Origin: Gemmatimonadota bacterium
GTDB lineage: Bacteria > Gemmatimonadota > Gemmatimonadetes > Longimicrobiales > Gaopeijiaceae
Assembly: GCA_030430625.1 (NCBI GenBank)
Contig: JAUIKL010000002.1
Coordinates: 27,279 to 91,278 of the forward strand
DNA length: 64,000 nucleotides
Direction: 5' to 3'
Made by a program: the position numbers and the translations under genes. Position 1 is the stretch's first letter, and each line of letters opens with the position of its first letter. The notes below the pieces were generated by a model. The model saw nothing but the letters and a program-made list of their open reading frames with translations, did no database searches and had not been told where the DNA came from. This document shows, in pieces, positions 44,885 through 52,871 of this stretch.

Positions 44885-45693
44885 CCTCCGCCCCCCGCCG
44901 GCGGCGGCTCGTCGCTGGCGTCGATGATCTCCATGTAGGGGATCAGAATCGTCACTCGTCGGTTCGACGGGTCGAAAGGAGCATCCGCAAGAAGGAGTTC
45001 ACGGTCCGCATGCCCCCTGACCTCCCCGATCTGACTGTTCGGCAACCCGAACTGGACAAGCAGTCTACGCGCCGCATTGGCTCTATCGACCGACAGCTCC
45101 CAGTTCGTGTAACCCTGCGTGCCGTACGGAGCGGAGTCCGTGTGCCCTTCGATGATGACGTGATTCGGAAGGTCGTCGATGTTCGAAGCAATGACGCGCA
45201 ACGCCTCGACAGCGGCTGGCTGCACTCCGTCCGACCCGCTCTGGAAGAAGGTCGATCCGCTCTGCCCTTCGCGCAGCTCGACGCGGAGACCATCGGGTGT
45301 GACGACCACCTCGACGTTGGAACCGAACTCGTCGCCTCCCGTGACCCCTTCGAGGTCCTCCAGGATTTGTTCGCGAACGGTGTTCATTCGTCGCGTTTCG
45401 ACCTGCCGCACGAACATCGGCATGCGCACGAGCGCAGTCGGCAGCGGAGTGGACCCCTGTGATACGGGCGTCACGCCCGAGCCGTAGGCGCGACGGAAGC
45501 CGACGGGATTGTTGAAGTACCCCTCGACCACGTCCTTCACGTCGGAGTCCATTCCGACGATCCACATCACCAGGAAGAAGGCCATCATCGCCGTAACGAA
45601 GTCGGCGTAAGCCACCTTCCAGCTCCCGCCGTGATGACCACCCTTGTTCTTCTTCTTCTTGACGACGATGACGATGGGCTTGTTGTCGTTCAT
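44881..45693 (-). CDS. motB: flagellar motor stator protein MotB, proton-type (stator 2)
   Basis: This 270-residue MotB has a basic N-terminus (VKKKKNKGG), a membrane helix with Asp31 in 'WKVAYADFVTAMMAFFLVMWI', almost the classical proton-type sequence, and an OmpA-like C-terminal domain ('IIEGHTDSAPYGTQGYTNWEL', 'ANAARRLLVQFG', 'RRVTILIPY'). The ATG at 45693 follows the motA2 stop by 4 bases. A second MotB of different type (37169-38116) exists in the same cluster. Confidence 0.88.
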   Translation of the reverse strand: MNDNKPIVIVVKKKKNKGGHHGGSWKVAYADFVTAMMAFFLVMWIVGMDSDVKDVVEGYFNNPVGFRRAYGSGVTPVSQGSTPLPTALVRMPMFVRQVETRRMNTVREQILEDLEGVTGGDEFGSNVEVVVTPDGLRVELREGQSGSTFFQSGSDGVQPAAVEALRVIASNIDDLPNHVIIEGHTDSAPYGTQGYTNWELSVDRANAARRLLVQFGLPNSQIGEVRGHADRELLLADAPFDPSNRRVTILIPYMEIIDASDEPPPAGGGG

Positions 45694-45697
45694 CGGA

Positions 45698-46549
45698 TCA
45701 GACCGCCGTCGTGAGTTCTTCGACCTCGGAGAAGGTCGGACGCTCGTCGGGCGCGATGCTGCGCCGGGCAAACTCGATGCACGTCAACGGAGCGTCGCCA
45801 CGAGCGAAGGCGAGCAGCGCCGTTCGGATGACCCGGAGGTAGTCGTGCTCGCTCCGTACCCTCCCCTCGAGCTGCTGCGCCACCGGACCGAAGACGGCGT
45901 AGGCCAGGAGCACACCGAGAAAGGTCCCAACCAGGGCAGCGGCCACGGACTCACCGATCACTGCGGGCTCACCACCGATTTTCCCCATCGTGATGATGAC
46001 GCCGAGCACTGCAGCCACGATCCCGAACCCCGGCATCGCATCACCCACGACCTGCACTGCGTGCGGGACGTGCATCCCCTCCTCCTCGAACTGCTCCAGG
46101 TCGAGGTCTAGGATCTCCGCGAGGTGGTGGTCGGCCACCGTACCCGTCAGCAGGACTTTCATCGTGTCCGACAGGAAGGCAACTGCGTGATGGTTGTTGT
46201 GGAAGGTCGGATACTTCTTGAATAGCGAGCTGGTGTCGGGCTGCTCGACGTGTTCTTCGATGCCGATGAGCCCATCGCGTCGGGCCACGTAGAAGAGCTC
46301 GTAGAGGACCTGAAGCAACTCCGTGTTGGCCGACCGGTTGTAGGGATCCGGCTTGAGGAGGCGCAGGAGGTCCCGGAAGATCGCCTTCACGGTGTGCATC
46401 GAATTCCCGATCAACAGCGCGCCGATCCCCGCCCCCCCGATGATGATGAATTCGGAGACCTGGATCAGTACCGCGACGCTACCGCCGTGCATGGTATAGC
46501 CGACATAGATGCTGGCGAAGACGACGACGAATCCGATGATCAACAACAC
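45698..46549 (-). CDS. motA: flagellar motor stator protein MotA, proton-type (stator 2)
   Basis: This 283-residue MotA begins 'MLLIIGFVVVFASIYVGY' and has 'FIIIGGAGIGALLIGN', as in Escherichia-type MotA, with the longer cytoplasmic loop ('DLLRLLKPDPYNRSANTELLQVLYELFYVARRDGLIGIEEH', in part). The later helices have 'DAMPGFGIVAAVLGVIITMG' and 'LVGTFLGVLLAYAVFGP'. It pairs with motB2. The start is GTG, matching the family's usual first residues. A weak sigma-28-like site lies 50 bases upstream. Confidence 0.9.
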   Translation of the reverse strand: MLLIIGFVVVFASIYVGYTMHGGSVAVLIQVSEFIIIGGAGIGALLIGNSMHTVKAIFRDLLRLLKPDPYNRSANTELLQVLYELFYVARRDGLIGIEEHVEQPDTSSLFKKYPTFHNNHHAVAFLSDTMKVLLTGTVADHHLAEILDLDLEQFEEEGMHVPHAVQVVGDAMPGFGIVAAVLGVIITMGKIGGEPAVIGESVAAALVGTFLGVLLAYAVFGPVAQQLEGRVRSEHDYLRVIRTALLAFARGDAPLTCIEFARRSIAPDERPTFSEVEELTTAV

Positions 46550-46600
46550 CGAGCGGGATGTCTCCGGTCGGATGGCGGAAGGGCAGACCTCTGGCTGCGA

Positions 46601-46628
46601 TTGTCGGTTCGGTACGGTCGGAACTACA
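46601..46628 (-). promoter_or_regulatory. weak sigma-28-like site upstream of motA2
   Basis: On the motA2 strand TGTAGTTC, a 12-base spacer, then ACCGACAA. This matches the sigma-28 boxes at 5 and 6 of 8 positions with spacing one base too long. It is consistent with a late flagellar operon but not convincing alone. Confidence 0.25.
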
Positions 46629-46692
46629 ATTCCATAGAAGTGCGCCTAAGCGCGCACGCAATAATGTCTCTTCCCCCCCAGGGTGACGTTAT

Positions 46693-47292
46693 ATGCACCA
46701 GACCCAAGCCGCGTCCGGATCTCCGGCCGCGGAACGGGCCATTGCGGGCTTGTGTCACGACCTCAACAACCGGCTCGCCTCCGTGTCTGCCTACCTCTTC
46801 GTACTGAAGAGACGTGGGTTGCTGGGCAACGGAAGCGAGGCCGTGGAGGCGGACATGGCTCTGATTGCCCAGGACGTGCGCCACATCAGGACGCTGTGTC
46901 GCGGCGGAGCCTGGGAGTTCGGCCCGGTCGGCCTGACCGTGATCGCGGAACAGGTTTCGGAGATCATGGAGCACTACCCGGAAGGCCCGATCCGTCTCGA
47001 GGTCTCGACGGAGTCACTGGAGGGCGGCGCCGTCGTCCGGGGGGACTGGACCCAGATCATGCGTTCGGTCCTGCTCTCGGTTGCCTGGCTCCGCCGTGGA
47101 GTCCCTCAGGGTACGACCGTCGACGTCTCGTTGAGCGGAGAGGGAGGAACCACCCTTCTTCTCGAAGCCCCCGGCCTGGCCGGCGACGCGCCCCCGGAAG
47201 CCCTGACGACAGACTCGGAAAGTCGGGTCGAGGTGACTCTCGTGAACGACCGAGCGGTCCGGCTCACCTACGGCGACCCGACCAAGGACTAA
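46693..47292 (+). CDS. histidine phosphotransferase/kinase-like protein without ATP-binding motifs (ChpT-like)
   Basis: This 199-residue protein has a dimerisation and phosphoacceptor helix with 'LCHDLNNRLASVSAYLFVL' (His near 20), as in HisKA and ChpT-type phosphotransferases. The following about 115 residues look like a worn HATPase fold ('GDWTQIMRSVLLSVAWL' in place of the N box; no DxGxG glycine box). It should pass phosphate rather than bind ATP. It lies between motA2 and csrA on the opposite strand and its stop overlaps that of csrA. It may serve the single-domain receiver at 44528-44884; that is a guess. Confidence 0.5.
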   Translation: MHQTQAASGSPAAERAIAGLCHDLNNRLASVSAYLFVLKRRGLLGNGSEAVEADMALIAQDVRHIRTLCRGGAWEFGPVGLTVIAEQVSEIMEHYPEGPIRLEVSTESLEGGAVVRGDWTQIMRSVLLSVAWLRRGVPQGTTVDVSLSGEGGTTLLLEAPGLAGDAPPEALTTDSESRVEVTLVNDRAVRLTYGDPTKD

Positions 47293-47537
47293 TCGTCCGA
47301 AGACTCGCGGTCCGAAGGAGGTTCGGGGGGCCTCGCCGACGAGAGCTCACCGGCGATCTCCGATGCCCGGAGGTTCTCCGCACGAACTTCGTCCACGATC
47401 TCCTCGCGAAGGATCGTGATGTGTGCGGGCGCCTCGATGCCGAGCCGCGCGCCCCCCGGGTCCGAGCGGAGGACGACGACCCTGATATCGTCCCCGATCA
47501 GGACGGCCTCATCCTGCTTGCGCTGAAGGATGAGCAT
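47289..47537 (-). CDS. csrA: carbon storage regulator CsrA
   Basis: This 82-residue protein has the CsrA core 'MLILQRKQDEAVLIGDDIRVVVL', 'GGARLGIEAPAHITILREEI', with an extra acidic and Pro-rich tail of about 20 residues. CsrA is an RNA-binding translational repressor. The gene directly follows flgK (TGATG). In many bacteria fliW, which antagonises CsrA, is next to csrA; none is visible here. Possible target: fliC leader. Confidence 0.9.
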   Translation of the reverse strand: MLILQRKQDEAVLIGDDIRVVVLRSDPGGARLGIEAPAHITILREEIVDEVRAENLRASEIAGELSSARPPEPPSDRESSDD

Positions 47538-48931
47538 CAGATGGAGAGGAGGGTCTGGTACATTTCGTCCACCGTCGTGACGAGGCGGGCGGCGGCACCG
47601 TACGCCGCCTGGAACTGCACCACCTTAACCAGCTCCTCGTCCGTCGCGACACCGGCGACGGATTCCCGCCGCTCTCCGGCAGCCGACATCAGCACCGCAT
47701 GGCCGTCCAGGGTGTCCTTCGCGGCTCCTGTCCGAAGGCCGACATCGGCCACGAGGTCACGGTACGCGGTATTGATCGACGTGCCCGCCAGAATCCCGCC
47801 CGCCGTGTCCTCACGCAGACCCGCCAGGGCCAGCGCGATGTCGTTGGCACCCGCCCGGTAGTTCCCGCCCACGTCGGGTGTGCCTGCTGCAATGGCCTGC
47901 GCATCGGAGAGGATGGCTGCGTCCAGGGAGAGGTTCTGAGCGGTAACCGTCGTGGAATCCCCGAAGTCGTCGAAGAAGTTCAGGCCGGTGCCGCCCAGTG
48001 GGTTCGTGCCCGTGACGTGGAGCGCGTTGACCCGTTCGACCATGCCACGGGCCAACGTATCCAGCTGCGTGCGTACGGCGGAGAAGTCGTCGTTGAGGGT
48101 ATCGAGTCCGCCACCGATCGACCCGCGATCGACTGCCAGCGGAGTCCCGTTGGCGGTGGTGAGGGTCCACGTCCCGGCCGCGAAAGACAGGTCCAGAGTC
48201 TGGGCATGCGTGCCTTCGACCACCGAGACCCCCTGCACGACGACACCTACCGCCCCCGTCTCCCGCGGCGTCGTCTCGATCGGCAGGAGTTCGGCGAGTT
48301 CATCGAGGAGCCGGTCTCGCTGGTCCGCGATGTCCGGTGCGGATCTCCCGCCCGACACGGCCGACGCGATCGTCGCGTTCAGGGATGCGACCTCTTCGAG
48401 AATCGAGTTCACCCGATCGACGGACGTCGAAAGAGCGGCCGACACCTGGCCACTGATGACGTCCAGGGTCGCATCGACGCCGTGGAAGTGATCGACGACC
48501 TGCTGACCGCGTGAAGCTACGACGGATCGTGCCGTCACACTCGACGGATCGTTGGCCAGGTCCGACCACGCACTCCAGAAGGCGTCGAGCGCGGCGCCCA
48601 ACGCCAGGTCACCGCCCTCCGCAAAAGACCCCTCCACGCTCGAAAGCGCCGAGTACTTGGTCTCGAATCCGTGGAAGAGCGACGACTCCCGACGATAGAC
48701 ACCGTCCAGAAGCGAGTCTCGCGCACGGGTAATGTCCGCGACCCGCACACCGGTGCCGAGTAGCCCCTCCGGAAGACGGAGCGGAGTACCCGGAACGAGT
48801 TCGGCCCTCTGCCGGGAGTAACCCTCGGTCGTTGCGTTGGCGAGATTGTGTCCCGTCACCTGAAGCGCGAGCTGCTGGGTCAGCAGCCCGGATCGGGCAA
48901 TCGAGAGAATCCCGTTCAGGGAGGCAGGCAT
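47537..48931 (-). CDS. flgK: flagellar hook-associated protein FlgK
   Basis: This 464-residue protein has the family N-terminus 'LNGILSIARSGLLTQQLALQVTGHNLANATTEGYSRQRAEL' (in part) and C-terminal 'ELVKVVQFQAAYGAAARLVTTVDEMYQTLLSI' (in part), which form the D0/D1 coiled coil at the hook-filament junction. It is exported by the flagellar machinery. Start overlaps flgN stop (TAATG). flgL, normally next, is missing; csrA follows directly. Confidence 0.9.
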   Translation of the reverse strand: MPASLNGILSIARSGLLTQQLALQVTGHNLANATTEGYSRQRAELVPGTPLRLPEGLLGTGVRVADITRARDSLLDGVYRRESSLFHGFETKYSALSSVEGSFAEGGDLALGAALDAFWSAWSDLANDPSSVTARSVVASRGQQVVDHFHGVDATLDVISGQVSAALSTSVDRVNSILEEVASLNATIASAVSGGRSAPDIADQRDRLLDELAELLPIETTPRETGAVGVVVQGVSVVEGTHAQTLDLSFAAGTWTLTTANGTPLAVDRGSIGGGLDTLNDDFSAVRTQLDTLARGMVERVNALHVTGTNPLGGTGLNFFDDFGDSTTVTAQNLSLDAAILSDAQAIAAGTPDVGGNYRAGANDIALALAGLREDTAGGILAGTSINTAYRDLVADVGLRTGAAKDTLDGHAVLMSAAGERRESVAGVATDEELVKVVQFQAAYGAAARLVTTVDEMYQTLLSI

Positions 48932-49443
48932 TACAACCTCCGGTCGAGAACCGCGCCCGGACCGGCGTCGTAGGGCTCCGACTCGACAGAGCGCGTCGTA
49001 TCACCGAGGAGGACCTCCAGATACCGACGGTTGTCGGAGAGCGCCGTCTTCAGAATCTCCCTGAGGGTCCGAACCTCCGAGCGGAGCCGAACGGCCGCCT
49101 CGCGGACCCGGTCGCGCGCCGCACGGATCGGCCGGTTGTTGACCCCGCTGAGCCAGACATCGAGTTCGTCCAACTCCATGTCGCCGCCAGTCAGCCGCTC
49201 GGTCAGCCGGCGGCGACGGCGACGCGCCTCCTCTATCGTCCGCATCATACGGGTGGCCGCAAAGATCCCGTCGTCCAGCGCACCGGCATCGCCGGCGGCC
49301 AGCGCCTCCCGTTGGACGACGAAGATGTCCCTCAACTTGTCGAGGAGGGCGACCTCTTCGTCGAGCGCGGACACCAACAGGCTGCGCAGCCCGGTTTCGG
49401 TCGTGAAGTCGGGCTGAATCTCGAGAGCGGTCGACTGCATCAT
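48931..49443 (-). CDS. flgN: FlgN-like export chaperone
   Basis: This 170-residue helical protein has the FlgN pattern: 'LRSLLVSALDEEVALLDKLRDIFVVQREALAAGD' (in part), then a basic helix and 'AVRLRSEVRTLREILKTALSDNRRYLEVLL'. FlgN carries FlgK and FlgL to the export gate; here flgK follows directly. It overlaps flgJ by 4 bases. The similarity is moderate and supported by position. Confidence 0.7.
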   Translation of the reverse strand: MMQSTALEIQPDFTTETGLRSLLVSALDEEVALLDKLRDIFVVQREALAAGDAGALDDGIFAATRMMRTIEEARRRRRRLTERLTGGDMELDELDVWLSGVNNRPIRAARDRVREAAVRLRSEVRTLREILKTALSDNRRYLEVLLGDTTRSVESEPYDAGPGAVLDRRL

Positions 49444-49760
49444 TCCGCCATCCCCTTCGCTGGGTCGTCTCCGAGGGCCACCGAGAGCTGTCGATACAGC
49501 GCCTCGGCAATCCCGCTCCTGGTATCACCGGCCATCGCGCGCGCCATCTCCTCGTCGAGTAGCGTCGCGTACATGTCTGCACCGGGCGCATCCGGGCTTC
49601 CGCCGCCCGGCACGGTCGCGCGCAGTGCTTTCGTCAGGTACTGCATGAACACCCCTTCCATCTGCTCGGTCGCATCACGAAGTCGCTCGTGACGGTCGGG
49701 AACGGCATCCGTACTTCCAGTGTCGGCCACTCCGAGCACACCCTCCATACCTGAGATCAT
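49440..49760 (-). CDS. flgJ: rod-binding protein FlgJ, N-terminal domain only
   Basis: This 106-residue protein matches the rod-binding domain of FlgJ: 'RLRDATEQMEGVFMQYLTKALRATVPG' (in part) and 'DMYATLLDEEMARAMA', 'GIAEALYRQLS'. The peptidoglycan hydrolase domain found in enteric FlgJ is absent, as in many other bacteria, so another hydrolase must open the cell wall. It overlaps flgI and flgN by 4 bases. Confidence 0.82.
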   Translation of the reverse strand: MISGMEGVLGVADTGSTDAVPDRHERLRDATEQMEGVFMQYLTKALRATVPGGGSPDAPGADMYATLLDEEMARAMAGDTRSGIAEALYRQLSVALGDDPAKGMAE

Positions 49761-50845
49761 CGGACGACCACCTCCGCATGTAGAGCGCCGGCGTCCCGGA
49801 GCGACCGGAAGACCTGCCCGATGACCTCGGCCGTCGCACCGACGGCATGCAGCGCCTCGGCCAGGGATTGCACCTGGACCCCGGGCTCGACACGCACCGC
49901 GCCGGGGGGCAGGACGGCGTTCGGATCCCCGGCGGCGGCTGGCTCGGGCTGGCCGATCGTGACCGTCAGCCAGTCGTGGCTCACCACGCCTGCGCCGACG
50001 GTGATGTCCCCTCCTGTCGCCACGATTCCGCTCCGGGCGTCGACGACCACGCGGGGCGCCACGTCCGGTGTCACCGGCAGATCGCCCAGGGAGACGAGCG
50101 CGCGGTAGGGATCGTCGGCGGGAAGTTGGAGCGCCACCGACCCGGGATCCTCCACGGTCGCGACGTCCCCACCGAGACCCGCGTTGATGGCTTCGGCAAT
50201 CAGTTGCGCGGTCGCGAGGTTCGGGTCCCTGAGGTGGAGACGAGAGGGCGGGCCTTCGGGGGGTTGTCCGATCGGCGCCATGACCACGCCGCCGTCGGTC
50301 AGTCGGGCGGAGGTCTCCACGAGGTCCCGCCGGTTGTCCATCCTCGAGGGTAGGACGATCACCCCGTCCGCGAGCGCCAGCGGCGGTCCACCGACCGATC
50401 CGACCATGGGGGTCTGGAGGAGGACGCCGCCTCGGAGACTGGTCGCGTCCCCGAGGGAACCGACGTGAACGTCGAAGCGTCCGCCGGGCCGGGCGTACGG
50501 CGACGCCTCGGCCGTCACGATCACGGCGGCCGAGTTGCGGGCACGAAGCACGTACTCGGGTACCTCGACGCCCATGTTCCTCAGCAGGTTCGCGATCGAC
50601 CGCACGGTCATGTTGCCTTCGCGGTTTCCGAAGACCCGGTCACCCGTTCCGTCGAGGCCGGTGACCAGCCCGTACCCGACGAGCTGAACAGGAATCTCCC
50701 CTTCGGGGATCGTGAGGTCCCGCACTCGCGGTGCCTGGGCTTCGACCGCGGTCGAAGGCACGGGCAGGAGCAAGGCCGCCAGGAGGGCGGTCAGGCAACC
50801 GACTCGGACGCTCGAGCGGCACCGGGCGGAGAGAGCGCGGGTCAT
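49757..50845 (-). CDS. flgI: flagellar P-ring protein FlgI
   Basis: This 362-residue P-ring protein has a signal peptide ('LTALLAALLLPVPSTAVEAQA') and the family blocks 'VQLVGYGLVTGLDGTGD', 'NLLRNMGVEVP', 'VIVTAEASPYARPG', 'LADGVIVLPSRMDN' and C-terminal 'SLAEALHAVGATAEVIGQVF'. It forms the bushing in the peptidoglycan layer, which shows an outer-membrane cell. It overlaps flgH by 4 bases. Confidence 0.93.
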   Translation of the reverse strand: MTRALSARCRSSVRVGCLTALLAALLLPVPSTAVEAQAPRVRDLTIPEGEIPVQLVGYGLVTGLDGTGDRVFGNREGNMTVRSIANLLRNMGVEVPEYVLRARNSAAVIVTAEASPYARPGGRFDVHVGSLGDATSLRGGVLLQTPMVGSVGGPPLALADGVIVLPSRMDNRRDLVETSARLTDGGVVMAPIGQPPEGPPSRLHLRDPNLATAQLIAEAINAGLGGDVATVEDPGSVALQLPADDPYRALVSLGDLPVTPDVAPRVVVDARSGIVATGGDITVGAGVVSHDWLTVTIGQPEPAAAGDPNAVLPPGAVRVEPGVQVQSLAEALHAVGATAEVIGQVFRSLRDAGALHAEVVVR

Positions 50846-51411
50846 GGAATGATCCACCCGAGGATCTTGGCGATCATGCTCTTGTCGGCTTTGGCCAGGT
50901 TGCCGTTGGTCGAGTAGAGGACTTCGACATCGGCGATCCGCCACGACAGAACCGTGTTGTCCGAGAGGATGTCCTGGGGTCGGAGAACGCCCCGAACCGT
51001 GACCTCCTGGGTGTGGTCGTCGATCGTGACCGTCTTCGTTCCCTCGACCTGGAGGTTACCGTCATCGAGCATCTCGGTGACGCGCACCGACACCTCGGAG
51101 TTCAGGCGGTCCTGCCGGATATCACGCCCACGGCGCAGCGACTCGTTCGCGAGAAAGGACGTGCCGTTCGCATCGACGTTGGTCGAGCCCGTCCCGCCCC
51201 GCACGCCGAGTTCCAACCCCCGGTCCTCGAGGGCGGAGGTCGCCCGGTCCGCAGACGCCGCGGTGTACTCGTCCACCACGATCGTCACGATATCCCCGAC
51301 CCCGTGGCGACGGCCGTCCGTCAGCCAACCGAAGTCCGGGACCGCCTGCGCCGAAACCGCGCACGGAGCGCCGATCGCGAGTCCACAAGCGATCACGAGT
51401 GCACGTCTCAT
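50842..51411 (-). CDS. flgH: flagellar L-ring protein FlgH
   Basis: This 189-residue outer-membrane ring protein matches the family core 'GDIVTIVVDEYTAASADRATSA' (in part), 'VTEMLDDGNLQVEGTKTVTIDD', 'GVLRPQDILSDNTVLSWRIADVEVLY' (in part). FlgH is usually a lipoprotein; here the only early Cys (9) sits too close to the start for a normal lipobox and the signal ends 'AVSAQA', suggesting ordinary secretion. Order flgA-flgH-flgI-flgJ is standard. It overlaps its neighbours by 4 bases. Confidence 0.9.
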   Translation of the reverse strand: MRRALVIACGLAIGAPCAVSAQAVPDFGWLTDGRRHGVGDIVTIVVDEYTAASADRATSALEDRGLELGVRGGTGSTNVDANGTSFLANESLRRGRDIRQDRLNSEVSVRVTEMLDDGNLQVEGTKTVTIDDHTQEVTVRGVLRPQDILSDNTVLSWRIADVEVLYSTNGNLAKADKSMIAKILGWIIP

Positions 51412-52061
51412 CGTCGACCTCCCGTCAGTTCCACGCGGCCCGGACCGACGGCCCGAGCGTTCACCCGCACCCCGGAGCGGAGTCGGACCATCACGACCTC
51501 ACCCCGACGTGCCCGTCCGAGCGCCTCGCCCTTCACCGTCACCGCCAATCCAGGGTGTCGATAGACGGCTTCGACGTCGTCTCCGCCTTCGACGAGAAGG
51601 GGAGGGCGCACCGCTGGCGCCAACAGCGGCTCACCTTGTGCCACCATGCGCTGGGTGACCCCACCCACGGGATCGTCGTGGGGCGACGGTACGCCCCACA
51701 CGGTCGTGAGGCTCGTCACGACATCGTCGGCCGCCACTGTGGCACCACGTTCGAGAGCCCGGGCGGCGCTCGGCACGGGAACCAGGACGCCGGCCCGCAG
51801 AAAGCGCCGGGTCAGTCGGTCCTCCGACCAGAGGGAGAGGATCCACCGATCGGACGACCCGGGCTCGACGGACACGGAATCGACGACCTCCGGCACGTCC
51901 CCCAGTAGGGAGAGCCGCAGAGACTCCTGGTGAACGCCCCACTCCGACGCGATCACGCCTCGGACCCCGTCCAGTCTCGGATGGGCCGTCACGTCGGTGG
52001 CGGCCTGGGCCGCCATCGGCGCGGGGAGGACGGCCAGAAGGAGTGCGGCGCCGATCCTCAT
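51408..52061 (-). CDS. flgA: flagellar P-ring assembly chaperone FlgA
   Basis: This 217-residue protein has a signal peptide ending MAAQA. Its C-terminal half has the FlgA SAF core: 'RFLRAGVLVPVPSAARALERG', 'VGGVTQRMVAQGEPLLAPAVRPP', 'LAVTVKGEALGRARRGEVVMVR' (in part). It helps FlgI assemble in the periplasm. The N-terminal half is weakly conserved. It overlaps flgG and flgH by 4 bases. Confidence 0.82.
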   Translation of the reverse strand: MRIGAALLLAVLPAPMAAQAATDVTAHPRLDGVRGVIASEWGVHQESLRLSLLGDVPEVVDSVSVEPGSSDRWILSLWSEDRLTRRFLRAGVLVPVPSAARALERGATVAADDVVTSLTTVWGVPSPHDDPVGGVTQRMVAQGEPLLAPAVRPPLLVEGGDDVEAVYRHPGLAVTVKGEALGRARRGEVVMVRLRSGVRVNARAVGPGRVELTGGRR

Positions 52062-52846
52062 CGGACCATCTGGTTCGTGACGTCGGCCATGTCTTCGCTC
52101 GCCTGAACGGCCTTCGCATTGATCTCGTAGGCCCGCAGAGCCGCGATCATGTCGACCATCTCCTGGACGACTTCGACGTTGCTCGACTCGAGCGCACCGG
52201 CCTCGAGCCTACCGAACCCGTCCTCCTGGGGGCTGCCGACAAGGGGCTGCCCCGAGGCACCGGTCTCCGCCCACAGGTTCTCGCCCAGCGCGCTGAGGCC
52301 CGGTGCGTTCGGGAAACGGGCCAACTCGAAGCGACCGACCTCGACCGGGAGGGTCTGACCCGACACGAGGGCCGAAACGACACCATCGCGGGAGATCGCC
52401 ACTCCGATCATGTCCTCTGTGACGCGGATCTCCGGGACGACCGGATAGCCGCTCGAGGTCACCAGCACACCCTGGTCGGACATGGTGAAGCTGCCGTCCC
52501 TCGTATACGCGGTGGTTCCGTCCGGCATCCGAACCTGGAACATGCCCTCGCCGATGATGGCGAGGTCGAGCGGGCGCTCGGTGAGCTCGGCGGTGCCCTG
52601 CGCGTGTACGCGCTGGACTCCGGCCAGCTTCGTACCGCGGCCCACCTGCACCTGCGCGATCACGTCACCGGCCGGGCTGTCGATGCCCTGTTCTCCCCGG
52701 ATCGTCTGATAGAGAAGGTCTTCGAACACGGCTCGACTTCGCTTGAAGCCGGGGGTGTTCACGTTCGCCAGATTGTTGGCGATGACGTCGATTCGTGTCT
52801 GTTGCGCGGCCATACCCGTGGCCGCGGTCTTCAAAGACGGGTCCAT
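52058..52846 (-). CDS. flgG: distal rod protein FlgG
   Basis: This 262-residue rod protein has 'LKTAATGMAAQQTRIDVIANNLANVNTPGFKRSRA' (in part) at the N-terminus and 'ESSNVEVVQEMVDMIAALRAYEINAKAVQASEDM' (in part) at the C-terminus. The 'VQVGRGTKLAGVQRVHAQG' segment after residue 60 is the FlgG-specific loop. It follows flgF by 25 bases. Exported without a signal peptide. Confidence 0.93.
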   Translation of the reverse strand: MDPSLKTAATGMAAQQTRIDVIANNLANVNTPGFKRSRAVFEDLLYQTIRGEQGIDSPAGDVIAQVQVGRGTKLAGVQRVHAQGTAELTERPLDLAIIGEGMFQVRMPDGTTAYTRDGSFTMSDQGVLVTSSGYPVVPEIRVTEDMIGVAISRDGVVSALVSGQTLPVEVGRFELARFPNAPGLSALGENLWAETGASGQPLVGSPQEDGFGRLEAGALESSNVEVVQEMVDMIAALRAYEINAKAVQASEDMADVTNQMVR

Positions 52847-52871
52847 CGGTCTCTCCTACTCGGAAACAGGA

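Noticed and set aside
46651-46668. Inverted repeat GTGCGC...GCGCAC between motA2 and the ChpT-like gene
   Set aside because: Six-base arms in GC-rich DNA are expected by chance and no T-run or start codon relation is seen.
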